64,000 nucleotides of DNA from Desulfobacteraceae bacterium (GTDB taxonomy: Bacteria > Desulfobacterota > Desulfobacteria > Desulfobacterales > Desulfobacteraceae). The stretch covers positions 88,329 to 152,328 of the forward strand of contig JADGEQ010000010.1 of NCBI GenBank assembly GCA_016744295.1, given 5' to 3'. The position numbers were made by a program, and so were the translations under genes. This document shows, piece after piece, positions 24,171 through 34,141 of the stretch. The number at the start of each line of letters is the position of its first letter. The first letter of the stretch is position 1. The notes beneath the pieces were generated by a model. It had not been told where the DNA came from, made no database searches, and worked only from the letters and a program-made list of their open reading frames with translations.

Positions 24171-24907
24171 CTCATGGTTAAATTTGCGAGTTTAACCATG
24201 GTTGTTTTGAGGAAAATTGAGTGCCGGGTGATGAGAGTGTCACAACTGTTCTCAATCTTTACACAGGATAAAATGGTGTCAGGGAAAAAGGATTCCTTTA
24301 AAAATGAGACAATACAATCCGCGGGGGTAAATTCAAAAAGAAGTTTGGCCGGGACGGCTTCTATGGCCCATTGGGTATAAACCGTGTTGTTAACATGCTG
24401 GTTCAGATCCAGATCGTGGACCCTGATTTTAAATTCAGATTCATGGTCAAAACCATTAAAATCATGATCATTTTTGATAAGTTCAGGACAGATCTTAGTT
24501 GGTGTTAATAAAGCTTCCGGCAGGTGGGTGATTAGCCTGACCGGCCTGGAATTGCTTGCTTTAACCAATACCCAGATTCCCAGAGCGGAAATCAGTTGTT
24601 CTTTATTTTGGTTTACAATGGAAAATTGTCTAATTTCATATAAATTTTTCCAGGGGAATCTCCAGGTTTTCAGTTCCAGCGGTTCCAGCCATTTGGGACT
24701 TTTAACTATTTGGACCTGATAACGGGATACCACCCATTTAAGTTGTTTTTTTGCCATATCCAACCCGGAAATACACAGATCATTGCAATGGTGGGTGGCT
24801 GCGTCCTGGAACATATTAAAAAGCCGGTCAATTCGAATTTTTCCGCTTGAATCCATGGCTGAATAGGGAAGGTTTATCTTTTCAGTAAAAATTGCGTCTT
24901 GGTTCAT
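24155..24907 (-). CDS. Acyl-ACP thioesterase (FatA/FatB-like)
   Basis: A 250-residue double-hotdog thioesterase. The catalytic neighbourhood DLDLNQHVNNTVYTQWAIEAVP closely matches the plant-type FatA/FatB motif (Asn-x-His plus downstream acidic residue), and the N-terminal half carries the first hotdog (FQDAATHHCNDL...PKWLEPLELKTWRFPW). It releases fatty acids from acyl-ACP or acyl-CoA. The ATG at 24907 (just after the AsmA stop) is preferred over 24925, because the product then starts MNQDAIF. The overlap with the flanking genes suggests a co-transcribed group with recX and the AsmA-like gene. Confidence 0.88.
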   Translation of the reverse strand: MNQDAIFTEKINLPYSAMDSSGKIRIDRLFNMFQDAATHHCNDLCISGLDMAKKQLKWVVSRYQVQIVKSPKWLEPLELKTWRFPWKNLYEIRQFSIVNQNKEQLISALGIWVLVKASNSRPVRLITHLPEALLTPTKICPELIKNDHDFNGFDHESEFKIRVHDLDLNQHVNNTVYTQWAIEAVPAKLLFEFTPADCIVSFLKESFFPDTILSCVKIENSCDTLITRHSIFLKTTMVKLANLTMRWKKI

Positions 24908-24908
24908 C

Positions 24909-27900
24909 CTAGGGTGTTTCCTCAAATAATCTGACCGGTGTTTTTAAAATATCCCCCAGCATATTAACCAATCCTTTTCCCACAGCTGATGGGTGGAGCG
25001 GTATGACGACGGGATTTGTCATACTGCCGGTGGCCTTGGCAGGAAAGGAGACCAGCCTGCCGCTGAGCATGGTATTGACAACCGGAATAAACTTAATCAC
25101 AGAATCAATGGTTTTAAAGGGGGCAACCAGGCAGGTTAAATCAATTTGGTCTTTTATAGGATCGATCCAACCGCTGAAAATGAGGGCCATGTTGTCGGCA
25201 TCAATAATTCCTTTCTTTAAATAAATGATACTGTCCTTGATATCTGCTTCAATAAGAATGGTTTTGTATCCAATGCCCTCCTTTGTGATATCTGCAAAAT
25301 GTAAAATATTCAACACTGAAAGCAGGCGGGACAAAAAAGTCCACTTGTATATTCTTCCGTTGCTGGCATTAAAGATCAGAGTGCCGTTCTGGTGTCTTGA
25401 AATTGTATCAGAAGAGGCATTACCGGAAAGTTTGCTGGTAAAAGAAAAGGGCCCATCAATAATGTTTTGGGTTTTAAAAAGGCAAGAAAGGATATCTGAG
25501 AGATCTTGATTCTCCAGCGGCTGGATTTTAAAATCAGTTATTACCTGGTCATTTTGGGTGTTATTGACCAATTCTATGACCCCCTTAGCCAGAAGATTAC
25601 ACAGGCTTCCATGAAGAATTTGAATCGTTGTTTTGTCTTTGTCGAAATTAATTCTGGCGTCTATATTTGAAAAAATATTTTTTTGATATGTCAACTGTTG
25701 CGCGTTTAAATATAAGTTTTTTTGATAAAAAAGAGGTTGATTCTGTGATTTTATTTTCTGGGTTCCAAAGGATCCAAATGAGTCGATATTGATTTTATTC
25801 ATATCCACGTGAAGGTTGGAATTTGCATCGGTAAATATTTTTACCGGTTCCCCTCCAGTAAAGGAAACAAGCCGGTTGTGCAGAAAAGAGCCTTTGATTA
25901 ACAACTTTTCAAGGGTTTGGGTACTTAAAGTTCCATCAAAATTTAGCAAGGGTTTGGCGGTATCTTTGTTGAGTATTATAATAGCGTTGGAGCTTTCGTT
26001 GTCCTTAATACTTATTAGCCTGGGATATAAATCCTTAATGTTTTTACCGATCAAATCAAAGGAAAGCTGAGGGCCTGACAATGATGACAATTGGCCTTGA
26101 AAGTGGGCATTTTTTGTTTCAGTTTCAAAACTTGCCCCAAAAAGTTCTATGGGCATCACGATACTGGATAATTTTTGTAAATTAATAGCATAGGATAACC
26201 AGGACAAATTTTCTATTCTTGCTTGAGCCTCTTGAATTTGAACTTTTTTATCGCTCACATGAAAACGGCCTGATATCTCTTTTACCTGATTTATAATTTT
26301 CTTCTTTTCCCTGCCCTGGGCAAACCCGATATTGATATCTTTGCCTGAACCGTTTATCTCAAATTGCCATTTTTCCGGTTTTAAAACCGGGCCCTCTAAT
26401 TTGAGACTGTCCGCAAAAATTTTTCCGTCAATATTTTTGACGGGTGAGATCAAATTCAAAACAGGCTCAAATGATCTGAGCCAACCCATTATTTGAGCAA
26501 GATTAAACCTGGCCAACTCGGTGTTGATAACAAAATGTGGGGTTTGGTTAAACTCTAGGACAGCGTTTAGATTCTCAACAAAACTATCCTTTAGGCCACC
26601 GGAAAAATCTTTCAGAATTATTTCATCTGCTTCATAGAAAAATTGTCCTTTGGTGATGCTAATCGGCATGGGGATACGGTCATAAAAACCGTTAACAGAT
26701 ATGTTTTGGGCCTCAACCTGGACAAAAAGCTCTTTTTGCTGGCTGTCCATACCAAGCTTAAGGAGCGCATCTGCCTGGCCGGTAATTTCTCCTACCCTGG
26801 CAAGTTCATTGGCCAACAATGTGTCAGGCAGAAGGGAAATCAACACCTGGGGCAGTGTTGAAAGATCTGAATGAAGTTTAAATTCACCCTTAAATGGAAT
26901 ATTCTCATGGTTCAATAAATCAATATCCAGCCATCCCTCATTGATGACAGTGGTGCTGACCTGACCCTTGCGGGCCTTTACATGAAGGATACCATTTTTA
27001 AGAGTTGCACCACCATGAACGTTTTTTGCAATTATAGGGGTCTCTGGTATTTTAACCAGACTGTTTTCAGCAGACCCTGTCAAATATAGATTTTTTCCAT
27101 CAAATAAAGTGGCAAGGGTATTGCTGGAAAATCCTACCGTGACATTTCTGGCAGTCCCTTCCCGTAAAATATCAAACAATTGACTTACCACAGTGTTTGA
27201 TCCCATGAGTTTTAAACAAGCCTGTCTGGCCTGGGCAATATCAATATCATCTCCCGTAAAATTGATAACTGCTTTTTTATCTTTTCTGTTATCAATAAAA
27301 TTGATATCAACTTTTGCCTTGGGATAAGAGAATACAACCGGGTTAAGCCGGACAGATAAATAGTCTTGTGAAAATTGAAATTCAAAATCCAAAGAATCCG
27401 CAACTATCGGTTTATCCGGAATCTGATTTGCCAAAACACGGGGGGCTTTAACCTGTAATTTTCCATTTAAAATTCCTTTCCTATCCAATTCCATGGCCAG
27501 GATGAGTTGGTCGGATCTAATGAAACTGATATCAATTTTCTGGAAAGATGAAGTATCATGAAATTGATTTTTCCGGAGGTTCAATCCATGTATCGTCGCC
27601 TTAAAAACCAAGGACTGATTGGTATTGGACACAAAGAGAGAGCCATCCATGGTATCAAAATAATCCGTCTGGATATTATGTACGACGAGTTCAAGGGTGT
27701 CCCGGCTATCTGGAAAAAGTGCAAAAAGTTGTTGAACCTCTTGTTTTGGAAATTTGAACTGAAAGGGCTGGGTCAGCATTTGGGGATCCTGACCGTTTTT
27801 AGGTGGTGTAAGTCGAATGTGGGGGGATTCTATATTGATCTTTGAAACGGCTAATTTCCCCTTTATAAACTTTCCAATATCAAGATCGATATTAACAGCC

Positions 27901-28157
27901 CCGATATTCAGTTGGACTATTTTATTAAAGGAAATTTCCTGATCCCTGAATCGAATGCCGGGTTGGGGGAAAAATAAAAAATCAATGTTCTCCTGATCAA
28001 TTTTAACCCCAGTTTTTTGCTCGATGGCAGAAGATATTTTATCTTTTACAAAGGATGAATTAAGAAGCTGGTCAAGGACATAGGGAGACAGCAACACCAG
28101 AAAAATGATCAGTGCCGTTGCATAAAATGCGGCTCTTTTGAATCCTTGTCTGGACAC
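24909..28157 (-). CDS. Large AsmA/DUF3971-like envelope protein
   Basis: A 1082-residue protein: an N-terminal membrane helix (residues ~8-27) and then a long beta-rich periplasmic body, with the AsmA-like start IDQENIDFLFFPQPGIRF and the C-terminal AsmA_2 region (ARINFDKDKTTIQILHG..., NGRIYKWTFLSRLLSVLNILHF). Such proteins (AsmA, TamB, YhdP relatives) form lipid-transport bridges between membranes. The length and the conserved C-terminal region fit the YhdP-like type. It lies just before the thioesterase gene and downstream of a parvulin, suggesting an envelope-lipid context. Confidence 0.85.
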   Translation of the reverse strand: MSRQGFKRAAFYATALIIFLVLLSPYVLDQLLNSSFVKDKISSAIEQKTGVKIDQENIDFLFFPQPGIRFRDQEISFNKIVQLNIGAVNIDLDIGKFIKGKLAVSKINIESPHIRLTPPKNGQDPQMLTQPFQFKFPKQEVQQLFALFPDSRDTLELVVHNIQTDYFDTMDGSLFVSNTNQSLVFKATIHGLNLRKNQFHDTSSFQKIDISFIRSDQLILAMELDRKGILNGKLQVKAPRVLANQIPDKPIVADSLDFEFQFSQDYLSVRLNPVVFSYPKAKVDINFIDNRKDKKAVINFTGDDIDIAQARQACLKLMGSNTVVSQLFDILREGTARNVTVGFSSNTLATLFDGKNLYLTGSAENSLVKIPETPIIAKNVHGGATLKNGILHVKARKGQVSTTVINEGWLDIDLLNHENIPFKGEFKLHSDLSTLPQVLISLLPDTLLANELARVGEITGQADALLKLGMDSQQKELFVQVEAQNISVNGFYDRIPMPISITKGQFFYEADEIILKDFSGGLKDSFVENLNAVLEFNQTPHFVINTELARFNLAQIMGWLRSFEPVLNLISPVKNIDGKIFADSLKLEGPVLKPEKWQFEINGSGKDINIGFAQGREKKKIINQVKEISGRFHVSDKKVQIQEAQARIENLSWLSYAINLQKLSSIVMPIELFGASFETETKNAHFQGQLSSLSGPQLSFDLIGKNIKDLYPRLISIKDNESSNAIIILNKDTAKPLLNFDGTLSTQTLEKLLIKGSFLHNRLVSFTGGEPVKIFTDANSNLHVDMNKINIDSFGSFGTQKIKSQNQPLFYQKNLYLNAQQLTYQKNIFSNIDARINFDKDKTTIQILHGSLCNLLAKGVIELVNNTQNDQVITDFKIQPLENQDLSDILSCLFKTQNIIDGPFSFTSKLSGNASSDTISRHQNGTLIFNASNGRIYKWTFLSRLLSVLNILHFADITKEGIGYKTILIEADIKDSIIYLKKGIIDADNMALIFSGWIDPIKDQIDLTCLVAPFKTIDSVIKFIPVVNTMLSGRLVSFPAKATGSMTNPVVIPLHPSAVGKGLVNMLGDILKTPVRLFEETP

Positions 28158-28231
28158 AGGTTAACTCTCTTGGGAACCCAATAGCTTCTCCGCCGGCAAA
28201 AGAGATCTTTATCAGCGGAGAAACAAATAAA

Positions 28232-28513
28232 TTATTCAGTACGACTTGTGATTTCAACAATATGAAATCCAAAGTTCGTTTTCACAGGACCATGGGGAGT
28301 GCCAACAGCTTCGTTGAAAACAACTGTATCAAATTCTGGGACCATCTGGCCCGGGCCGAACTCCCCAAGGTCTCCCCCTCTGTTTCCCGAGGGACATTTG
28401 GAATGCTTTTTTGCAAGTTCAGCAAAATCTTCACCATTGGTGATTTTTTCAATCAATTGATTACAAAGATCCTCATTGTCCACAAGTATGTGTCTTGCAC
28501 TGGCTTTTGTCAT
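28232..28513 (-). CDS. ppiC: Small parvulin-type peptidyl-prolyl isomerase
   Basis: A 93-residue free-standing parvulin: [50 protein letters not shown], and [12 protein letters not shown], with conserved His near both ends. Cytosolic, no signal. It would speed prolyl isomerisation; the rotamase residues are all present. It is 74 bases upstream of the AsmA-like gene. Confidence 0.92.
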   Translation of the reverse strand: MTKASARHILVDNEDLCNQLIEKITNGEDFAELAKKHSKCPSGNRGGDLGEFGPGQMVPEFDTVVFNEAVGTPHGPVKTNFGFHIVEITSRTE

Positions 28514-28610
28514 AATCTATCTCCTATTCTCTTTTAAAGGGTTGTCTTTAATTGATTCATTATTGTATATCTGCGATAGGATAATTACCCGACTATATTA
28601 AACCGTTTTC

Positions 28611-30677
28611 CTACCAATCGTATCCCAGCTTTGCTGCGATGGTTATAAAATCTGCCATAACATAGTGGGTTTGTTCCATCATGATTTCTTTTGAATCCTT
28701 AGGCTTAATGCCGTCATCATCTATAGATTCAATGGGTTTTTTTCCTAGGGCTACTCTATATTCATTTTCATTTTCAAGCTCCAGACTGGTATACAAGTCA
28801 ATTTTTCCTTTCCGCTGGGCAAGATTTAAAGACAAGGTTTCCTGGCCGTTGAGCCTATTGGCAAGTTCAATTCGGTTTTTCAGATAAATCATGCCCGGAT
28901 CATTCTGTTCTCTTTTATGATATTCATCTGAAAGAGTTGCATACAAAGGCTCCATTGATCTATAGGCATTATAACCAGTTTTTAGGATTGTATCCCAGAG
29001 CAGGGCTCCATCCAAAGAACTTTCTCCGGTATGTTTTATCTTATACATCTGGGGATATTTTATGTCAGGCACAACCCCGAGATGTTGGGTACTTTCTCCA
29101 GAAACCCGGTAGAATTTAGCACTGGTCAGTTTTAATTTACCGTCTCCAAGGGGTTTCAGTTCCTGGACAGTCCCTTTGCCAAAACTTTGTGTGCCGATGA
29201 TAATCCCTCGGTTATAGTCCTTGATAGCCCCTGCAAAAATTTCTGATGCTGAGGCACTCATCCGGTTGATCAAAACAACCAAAGGGCCGGTATATTCAAT
29301 GGACGGATCTTCATCATAGAGGCGGGAAACCCTGTGTTTTGTCTTGATCTGAACTGTGGGCCCTGATTTTAGAAACAAGCCTGTCAGGTCATTTGATTCC
29401 TTGAGCGACCCGCCGCCATTGTCCCTAAGATCAACAATCACCCCATCAATTTTTTCTTTTTTAAATTCAAATAAAATTTTTTGAACATCTTTTGTGGTGC
29501 TTTTGTAATCTTTTTCCCCCCGGTAGTAGGCAGCAAAATCGATATAAAAATTGGGTATTTCAATAATGCCAATTTTAAAATTTTTATTGCCCTGGGTAAT
29601 GGTAACAACCTTCTTTTTAGCAGATTGTTCTTCCAGTTTTACCTTGTCTCTTTTTATACTGATGGTGGTGGTGGAATCTGCCTTTTTTGCCGGGATAATC
29701 TTTAAACGAACATAGGTGTTTTTAGGTCCCCTGATGAGCTTGACCACATCATCAATACGTTCACCAATGGTATCTTTGAGTTCTCCATCTTTTCCCTGTC
29801 CCACACCAATAATTTTATCACCGGGCATTAGCAGATGAGATTTGTCAGCCGGCCCTTTTGGGATCAACCTGACCACCTTGGTGTATTCATACTCATTTTG
29901 AAGAACAGCACCAATGCCTTCCAAAGAAAGGCTCATGTGAATGTCAAAATCTTCAGACACCCTGGGCGCAAAATATTGAGTGTGGGGGTCGAAGCTGGTT
30001 GTGACACTGTTCATAAATATTTGAAACACGTCATTGGTATTGGTCTGGGAAAGTCTTTTCAAACGGTTTGTATATATTTTGTCAAGGGATTCTGATATCT
30101 TATCATCTTTCTGATCGTCCAGTTTCATGGTAATAATATGATTTTTTAATTCATTTTTCCACAATAGATACAGATCTTCCAATGAAGTTTGAATGGGCCG
30201 GGTTTTATTGTCAATGAGAATCACATCATCCGTGGTAAAATCCATATCACTTTCCCAGGTGGTGATAAGGCTTAGGATATATTCAAGCCGCAAAACCGAT
30301 CTTGACAGATAGAGATTAAAAATATCATAGGCAGGTCTTAGATTCCCTGTTTTCAAATCTTTTTCAAATCGGTATTGATAAGGGGCAAACCGGTCCAAAT
30401 CCTTCTGGGTGAGCAGTTGCCGACTCGGGTCCAGGCTTTTAATATACCGCTCAAAAATATTGGCAGAGATGACCTTGTCAAGTTTTTTTCCAAGATAATG
30501 GTATCGTTCAAGGGCTTTGATAATTTTAATACACCGGATGGAATGGGTTTTTAAGGGAAATATTAGGGGTGTTTCTGCAAATGATGTCCCAATACCGTAA
30601 AATGGGACAAGGATAAAACTAAAAAGAAACAGATAAATAAAAAAAACAATTTTACTGGATTGCTTAAATGGTTTCAT
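28611..30677 (-). CDS. prc: Tail-specific protease Prc (S41, C-terminal processing)
   Basis: A 688-residue periplasmic protease. Hydrophobic signal segment near the N-terminus (VFFIYLFLFSFILVPF), long helical N-domain with DUF3340-like features, a PDZ domain (GIGAVLQNEYEYTKVVRLIPKGPAD), and the S41 catalytic domain: Ser in NRMSASASEIFAGAIKD and Lys in GTQSFGKGTVQ. It degrades envelope proteins with hydrophobic C-termini. The ATG at 30677 is preferred to a TTG at 30707 because it lies at the natural signal peptide start. It overlaps the end of the RbgA gene by 14 bases. Confidence 0.93.
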   Translation of the reverse strand: MKPFKQSSKIVFFIYLFLFSFILVPFYGIGTSFAETPLIFPLKTHSIRCIKIIKALERYHYLGKKLDKVISANIFERYIKSLDPSRQLLTQKDLDRFAPYQYRFEKDLKTGNLRPAYDIFNLYLSRSVLRLEYILSLITTWESDMDFTTDDVILIDNKTRPIQTSLEDLYLLWKNELKNHIITMKLDDQKDDKISESLDKIYTNRLKRLSQTNTNDVFQIFMNSVTTSFDPHTQYFAPRVSEDFDIHMSLSLEGIGAVLQNEYEYTKVVRLIPKGPADKSHLLMPGDKIIGVGQGKDGELKDTIGERIDDVVKLIRGPKNTYVRLKIIPAKKADSTTTISIKRDKVKLEEQSAKKKVVTITQGNKNFKIGIIEIPNFYIDFAAYYRGEKDYKSTTKDVQKILFEFKKEKIDGVIVDLRDNGGGSLKESNDLTGLFLKSGPTVQIKTKHRVSRLYDEDPSIEYTGPLVVLINRMSASASEIFAGAIKDYNRGIIIGTQSFGKGTVQELKPLGDGKLKLTSAKFYRVSGESTQHLGVVPDIKYPQMYKIKHTGESSLDGALLWDTILKTGYNAYRSMEPLYATLSDEYHKREQNDPGMIYLKNRIELANRLNGQETLSLNLAQRKGKIDLYTSLELENENEYRVALGKKPIESIDDDGIKPKDSKEIMMEQTHYVMADFITIAAKLGYDW

Positions 30678-31515
30678 TTGCTGATTCAATGTCCTTTGGT
30701 GTTTCAAAACTGATTTTGCCGATTAGTCCGGAACGAAGATCCCTGATTAATATTTCAGCGGCTTTTTGATGGTGGATAATACCTCCTTTTTTAAAACATC
30801 CCCTTGCCCTGGCAATCATTTCTATCAGATCTGATTCATCTTTAGGCAGCTCAGTTAGAAAATCATATCTTTGAAGGAGCAGATCCGGATATTTTTTAAG
30901 CAGGAGACCGGCAGCAAAAAAACCGATTTCGTAATAATCTATTGCTGTATCGGAAATAGCACCGGAAGCGGCAAGAACAAAAGCCCTTTCTTTTGGTTCA
31001 ATGACAGGCCAGAGAATACCGGGTGTATCATATACATCTATATTATTTTTGAGGCTAGTACGCTGTTTGTGACGGGTTATGGCCGGCACGTTTCCGGTTT
31101 TTGCAATTTTTTTTCCGGCAAGGGTGTTTAAAATTGTTGATTTGCCTGTGTTGGGAATGCCCACCACCATAACCTTAACTTTTCTGGCACGGTTTCTTGT
31201 TATGCGGGAAATGCAATAATTCAACGCCTTTTCAGCCTGATATTTTTGACTTCCACATACGGCAATGGCCGGTACCTTCCGCTGATGTTCAAAATAGGAA
31301 AGCCACATATCCGTTACTGAAGGGTCTGCAAGGTCACTTTTGTTCAATATCTTAATTCTTGTCTTTCCCTTGCATAAATTATTGACCAGAGGATTTTCAC
31401 TGGCAACGGGAAGTCGCGCATCCAAAACTTCCAATACGGCGTCCACCTTTGAAATGGAATCTTTCAGCAGTTTTTTTGTTTCCAGCATATGGCCGGGATA
31501 CCATTGAATATTCAT
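30664..31515 (-). CDS. RbgA/YlqF-type ribosome-assembly GTPase
   Basis: A 283-residue circularly permuted GTPase: G4 NKSDL precedes G1 GIPNTGKSTILN and G3 DTPGI, and the start is WYPGHMLETKKLLKDSI, the family opening. It binds the large ribosomal subunit during assembly. The circular permutation and length match RbgA (YlqF). The gene overlaps both the upstream membrane protein (ATGA) and the downstream protease. Confidence 0.93.
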   Translation of the reverse strand: MNIQWYPGHMLETKKLLKDSISKVDAVLEVLDARLPVASENPLVNNLCKGKTRIKILNKSDLADPSVTDMWLSYFEHQRKVPAIAVCGSQKYQAEKALNYCISRITRNRARKVKVMVVGIPNTGKSTILNTLAGKKIAKTGNVPAITRHKQRTSLKNNIDVYDTPGILWPVIEPKERAFVLAASGAISDTAIDYYEIGFFAAGLLLKKYPDLLLQRYDFLTELPKDESDLIEMIARARGCFKKGGIIHHQKAAEILIRDLRSGLIGKISFETPKDIESANETI

Positions 31516-31775
31516 TGTTCTATTCTTTTTATCTCTTTTATATTATTGATTTCCTGCTGAAGACGCTCAATCTTTTCCCCGTTGGTTTCTTTTTGATGAA
31601 AATAAAGGTAAGAAAAAATTAAGGCAATGATGCTGCTGCCGATAAAACCCGAAACCATAATACAAATTAGGGTTTCAAATAAGGTCATTTGGTTGATATG
31701 CCCATAGCCCCATCCTGCGGTAAGACTTACAATAAAGATAACACTAAAAATAATATACATATGTGTTTTTACCAT
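31512..31775 (-). CDS. Small membrane protein with coiled-coil tail
   Basis: An 87-residue protein with two membrane helices (~6-24 and ~35-59) followed by a charged coiled-coil tail (KETNGEKIERLQQEINNIKEIKRI). The family is not recognised. The overlap with rbgA (ATGA) suggests co-translation. Confidence 0.6.
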   Translation of the reverse strand: MVKTHMYIIFSVIFIVSLTAGWGYGHINQMTLFETLICIMVSGFIGSSIIALIFSYLYFHQKETNGEKIERLQQEINNIKEIKRIEQ

Positions 31776-31794
31776 TTGTTGTGGGGAAAGAGAT

Positions 31795-32586
31795 CTATTT
31801 GTATACGCCTTTTATCTGAGTATCTTGGTCAAGCATCTTAATTAATTTGGGGTGCAAATATGGATTGGCTGCAACAATCCCGTTTTCAGGATATCCCTCA
31901 TCCCCTGCAAAATTTGAAACCTTTCCCATGGCCTCTTTTACGATCAGGGCTCCGGCGGCAATGTCATAGATATTCAGATTCATTTCCCAAAATCCATCAA
32001 GTTTTCCACAGGCCACATAACAAAGATCAATGGCAGCTGAACCATAGCGCCGGATATCTCTAAGCTGGGGTACAATTTTATTAAAATGGGTCAAATTATT
32101 CTGCTCAAGTCCGCCACGAAGACAGGCAAATCCTGTGGCCATGACAGCGCTACCAAATTCTTTTGTAGCGGAAACGTGTATGGGTAAATCGTTTAAAAAA
32201 GCACCTCTGCCCATTTCTCCATGAAATAATTGCCCAAGAACCGGTGCATAGACAGCACCCAGAATAGTTTGACCATCTTTTTCAAGGGCAATGCTGACCG
32301 AATAAAAAGGCTGGCCATGAACAAAAGAGGTGGTGCCGTCTATGGGATCAATGATCCATAGAAAGCTACTGGACCTGCCTGATTTGCCGGTTTCTTCACC
32401 CAGAATGTCATGTTCTGGAAACTGTGCATTTATCTCCTGAATTATAAATAATTCTACTTGTTTGTCCGTGACGGTGACAAGATCTTTAGGATTTTTAAAT
32501 TCAACATCATCGGGTTTTAAACTAGTTTGATTTTTTATGCAGATTTCACCTGCCCGGGTGATCAGGTTTTTTAAAAAGGATATCAA
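31795..32586 (-). CDS. suhB: Inositol monophosphatase family protein
   Basis: A sugar or inositol phosphatase of about 263 residues. Metal-binding motifs are all present: DLVTVTDKQVE, GEETG (Glu), and WIIDPIDGTTSFVHG. The later YDIAAGALIVKEA holds the WDxAAG-type motif with Tyr at the Trp position. The longer reading frame back to 32913 is not credible because it overlaps the upstream lytic transglycosylase start; the TTG at 32586 gives a typical length. In bacteria this family includes SuhB, which also binds RNA polymerase antitermination factors. Confidence 0.8.
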   Translation of the reverse strand: MISFLKNLITRAGEICIKNQTSLKPDDVEFKNPKDLVTVTDKQVELFIIQEINAQFPEHDILGEETGKSGRSSSFLWIIDPIDGTTSFVHGQPFYSVSIALEKDGQTILGAVYAPVLGQLFHGEMGRGAFLNDLPIHVSATKEFGSAVMATGFACLRGGLEQNNLTHFNKIVPQLRDIRRYGSAAIDLCYVACGKLDGFWEMNLNIYDIAAGALIVKEAMGKVSNFAGDEGYPENGIVAANPYLHPKLIKMLDQDTQIKGVYK

Positions 32587-32818
32587 GTTGGCACCAATTC
32601 CGTTGTTATTGTATTTGTCTTGAGGATTATGGCATATCAAGATAGATTTGGAAAGACAAAGCTTTTTAAACGCCACAACACATGGGGCAAGAAAGATGTT
32701 CTTTTGCCGGTATTTGGCGTTGTCCTGTCCTGCTTGGGATTTAACGGTATTATTGACTTTGGTTCCTGTTTTTGCAATGGTTGTCACTTCATGAATTAAT
32801 TTAAAATCAGGATATAGT

Positions 32819-33928
32819 ATGAGAAGGTACAGGTTCTTTATTTTTCCATGTGCAATGGTACTCCTTTTATCTGTGTTTTCATTTCCCGGGGGGTGCAAAG
32901 AGAGCGTGAACAAGCTCTTTCAAATCAATCAGATCCATCCATTGATGGACAGCATTCGTTTCTCAGAGGAAATAAAATTTTGCGGCATTAGAATTAACCA
33001 CGACGATCCGGAAATCAGGCAGCGGCTGGAAAAACAAGTCCTTTTAGCCGTTCATAACAGGCCCCAGGTTATCCTGTGGATGAAGCGGTCTGCCAGGTAT
33101 TTCCCCCATATTGAAAAAATTTTAAATCAGGAAAATATGCCCCTGGACTTAAAATATGTTCCTGTTGTAGAAAGTGGACTAAGGCCCCACAGCGGTTCTT
33201 CAAAGGGGGCAGTAGGGTTTTGGCAGTTTTTGAAAGATACAGGCCAACGGTATGGATTAAGAATAGACGGAAACATTGATGAACGAAGGAATATTTTCAA
33301 GTCCACCCTGGCTGCCTGTTATTACCTGAAAAAATTGAATGTTGAATTCGATTCCTACCTGCTTGCCCTTTCTGCATATAATATGGGGGAATTTGGGTTG
33401 AATACAGAAATTGAGGCCCAGGAGAACCGGGATTTTTTCTCCCTTTACCTTCCCCTTGAAACCCAGCAATATGTATTTAAAATTATTGCGGCGAAAATGA
33501 TACTGGAAAATCCTGAAAAATACGGGTTTTTATTGAAACCATCAGATCTTTATCCAGAGTTTCGCTTTTCAAAGATAAATTTCAATCTGAATACTAAAAT
33601 TCCCCTTCTATTGGTTGCCCAAGCTGCAACCATCCCCTTTAAAACCGTAAAGGACATGAACCCGGAAATCCGGGGGTATCATCTTGATTCTGGGAAAGTG
33701 ACCTTGTTGATTCCAGAGGGCAAGGAAAAAGGATTTAAGGAAAGATTTGCTCTCTTACACTCAGAGTGGCCAAAAAAATATCAGGTAAAAATTCATGTTG
33801 TCAAGCCCGGGGAAAGCCTTACTCGGATTGCCAAACAATATAATATGCCATTAATTACCCTGTTGCGGCTAAACAAGTTTTCCTTTAAAAAAGTTATCCA
33901 TCCGGGTGACAGGTTGCAGGTTCGATGA
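32819..33928 (+). CDS. MltD-like membrane lytic transglycosylase with LysM
   Basis: A 369-residue lipoprotein-type or anchored lytic transglycosylase. Signal region ends GGCK, consistent with a lipobox. The SLT-type domain shows KYVPVVESGLRPHSGSSKGAVGFWQF (catalytic Glu in VES), followed by YGLRIDGNIDERRNIFKSTLAACYYLKKL and ALSAYNMGE. One LysM module (HVVKPGESLTRIAKQYNMPLITLLRLN) closes the chain. It cleaves peptidoglycan. It is divergent from suhB. Confidence 0.9.
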   Translation: MRRYRFFIFPCAMVLLLSVFSFPGGCKESVNKLFQINQIHPLMDSIRFSEEIKFCGIRINHDDPEIRQRLEKQVLLAVHNRPQVILWMKRSARYFPHIEKILNQENMPLDLKYVPVVESGLRPHSGSSKGAVGFWQFLKDTGQRYGLRIDGNIDERRNIFKSTLAACYYLKKLNVEFDSYLLALSAYNMGEFGLNTEIEAQENRDFFSLYLPLETQQYVFKIIAAKMILENPEKYGFLLKPSDLYPEFRFSKINFNLNTKIPLLLVAQAATIPFKTVKDMNPEIRGYHLDSGKVTLLIPEGKEKGFKERFALLHSEWPKKYQVKIHVVKPGESLTRIAKQYNMPLITLLRLNKFSFKKVIHPGDRLQVR

Positions 33929-33932
33929 AATT

Positions 33933-34085
33933 TTAGGCTGAATCATCGGGAAGATCTTTTTTGGGCTTTTGCTGTTTTTTAAAACAGGCTTTATCTTCCC
34001 GGATAATGGCACATAATTTAGGGTTGTGTAATTCTTTGCAGGTGGCATGATTATATAGCGGGCATTCAGGATGTTGCTTGGACAT
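33933..34085 (-). CDS. Small Cys-rich protein, 50 residues
   Basis: A short frame too small for standard gene lists. It starts MSKQHPECPLYNHATCKELH and has four Cys in a CPLYNHATC...LC...AC pattern, with a basic-acidic tail (KKQQKPKKDLPDDSA). AAAGGAAT lies 6 to 7 bases before the ATG. The regular Cys spacing suggests a metal-binding or disulfide-rich protein. I do not recognise the family. It lies in the gap between the lytic transglycosylase and the SidJ-like gene. Confidence 0.6.
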   Translation of the reverse strand: MSKQHPECPLYNHATCKELHNPKLCAIIREDKACFKKQQKPKKDLPDDSA

Positions 34086-34141
34086 GATTATTCCTTTTTA
34101 ATTAGCTACCCATAGTATAGTTGAATCATAGCCTAAAACAC

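Noticed and set aside
32587..32913. N-terminal extension of the inositol phosphatase
   Set aside because: It overlaps the start of the divergent transglycosylase and has no similarity to the family.
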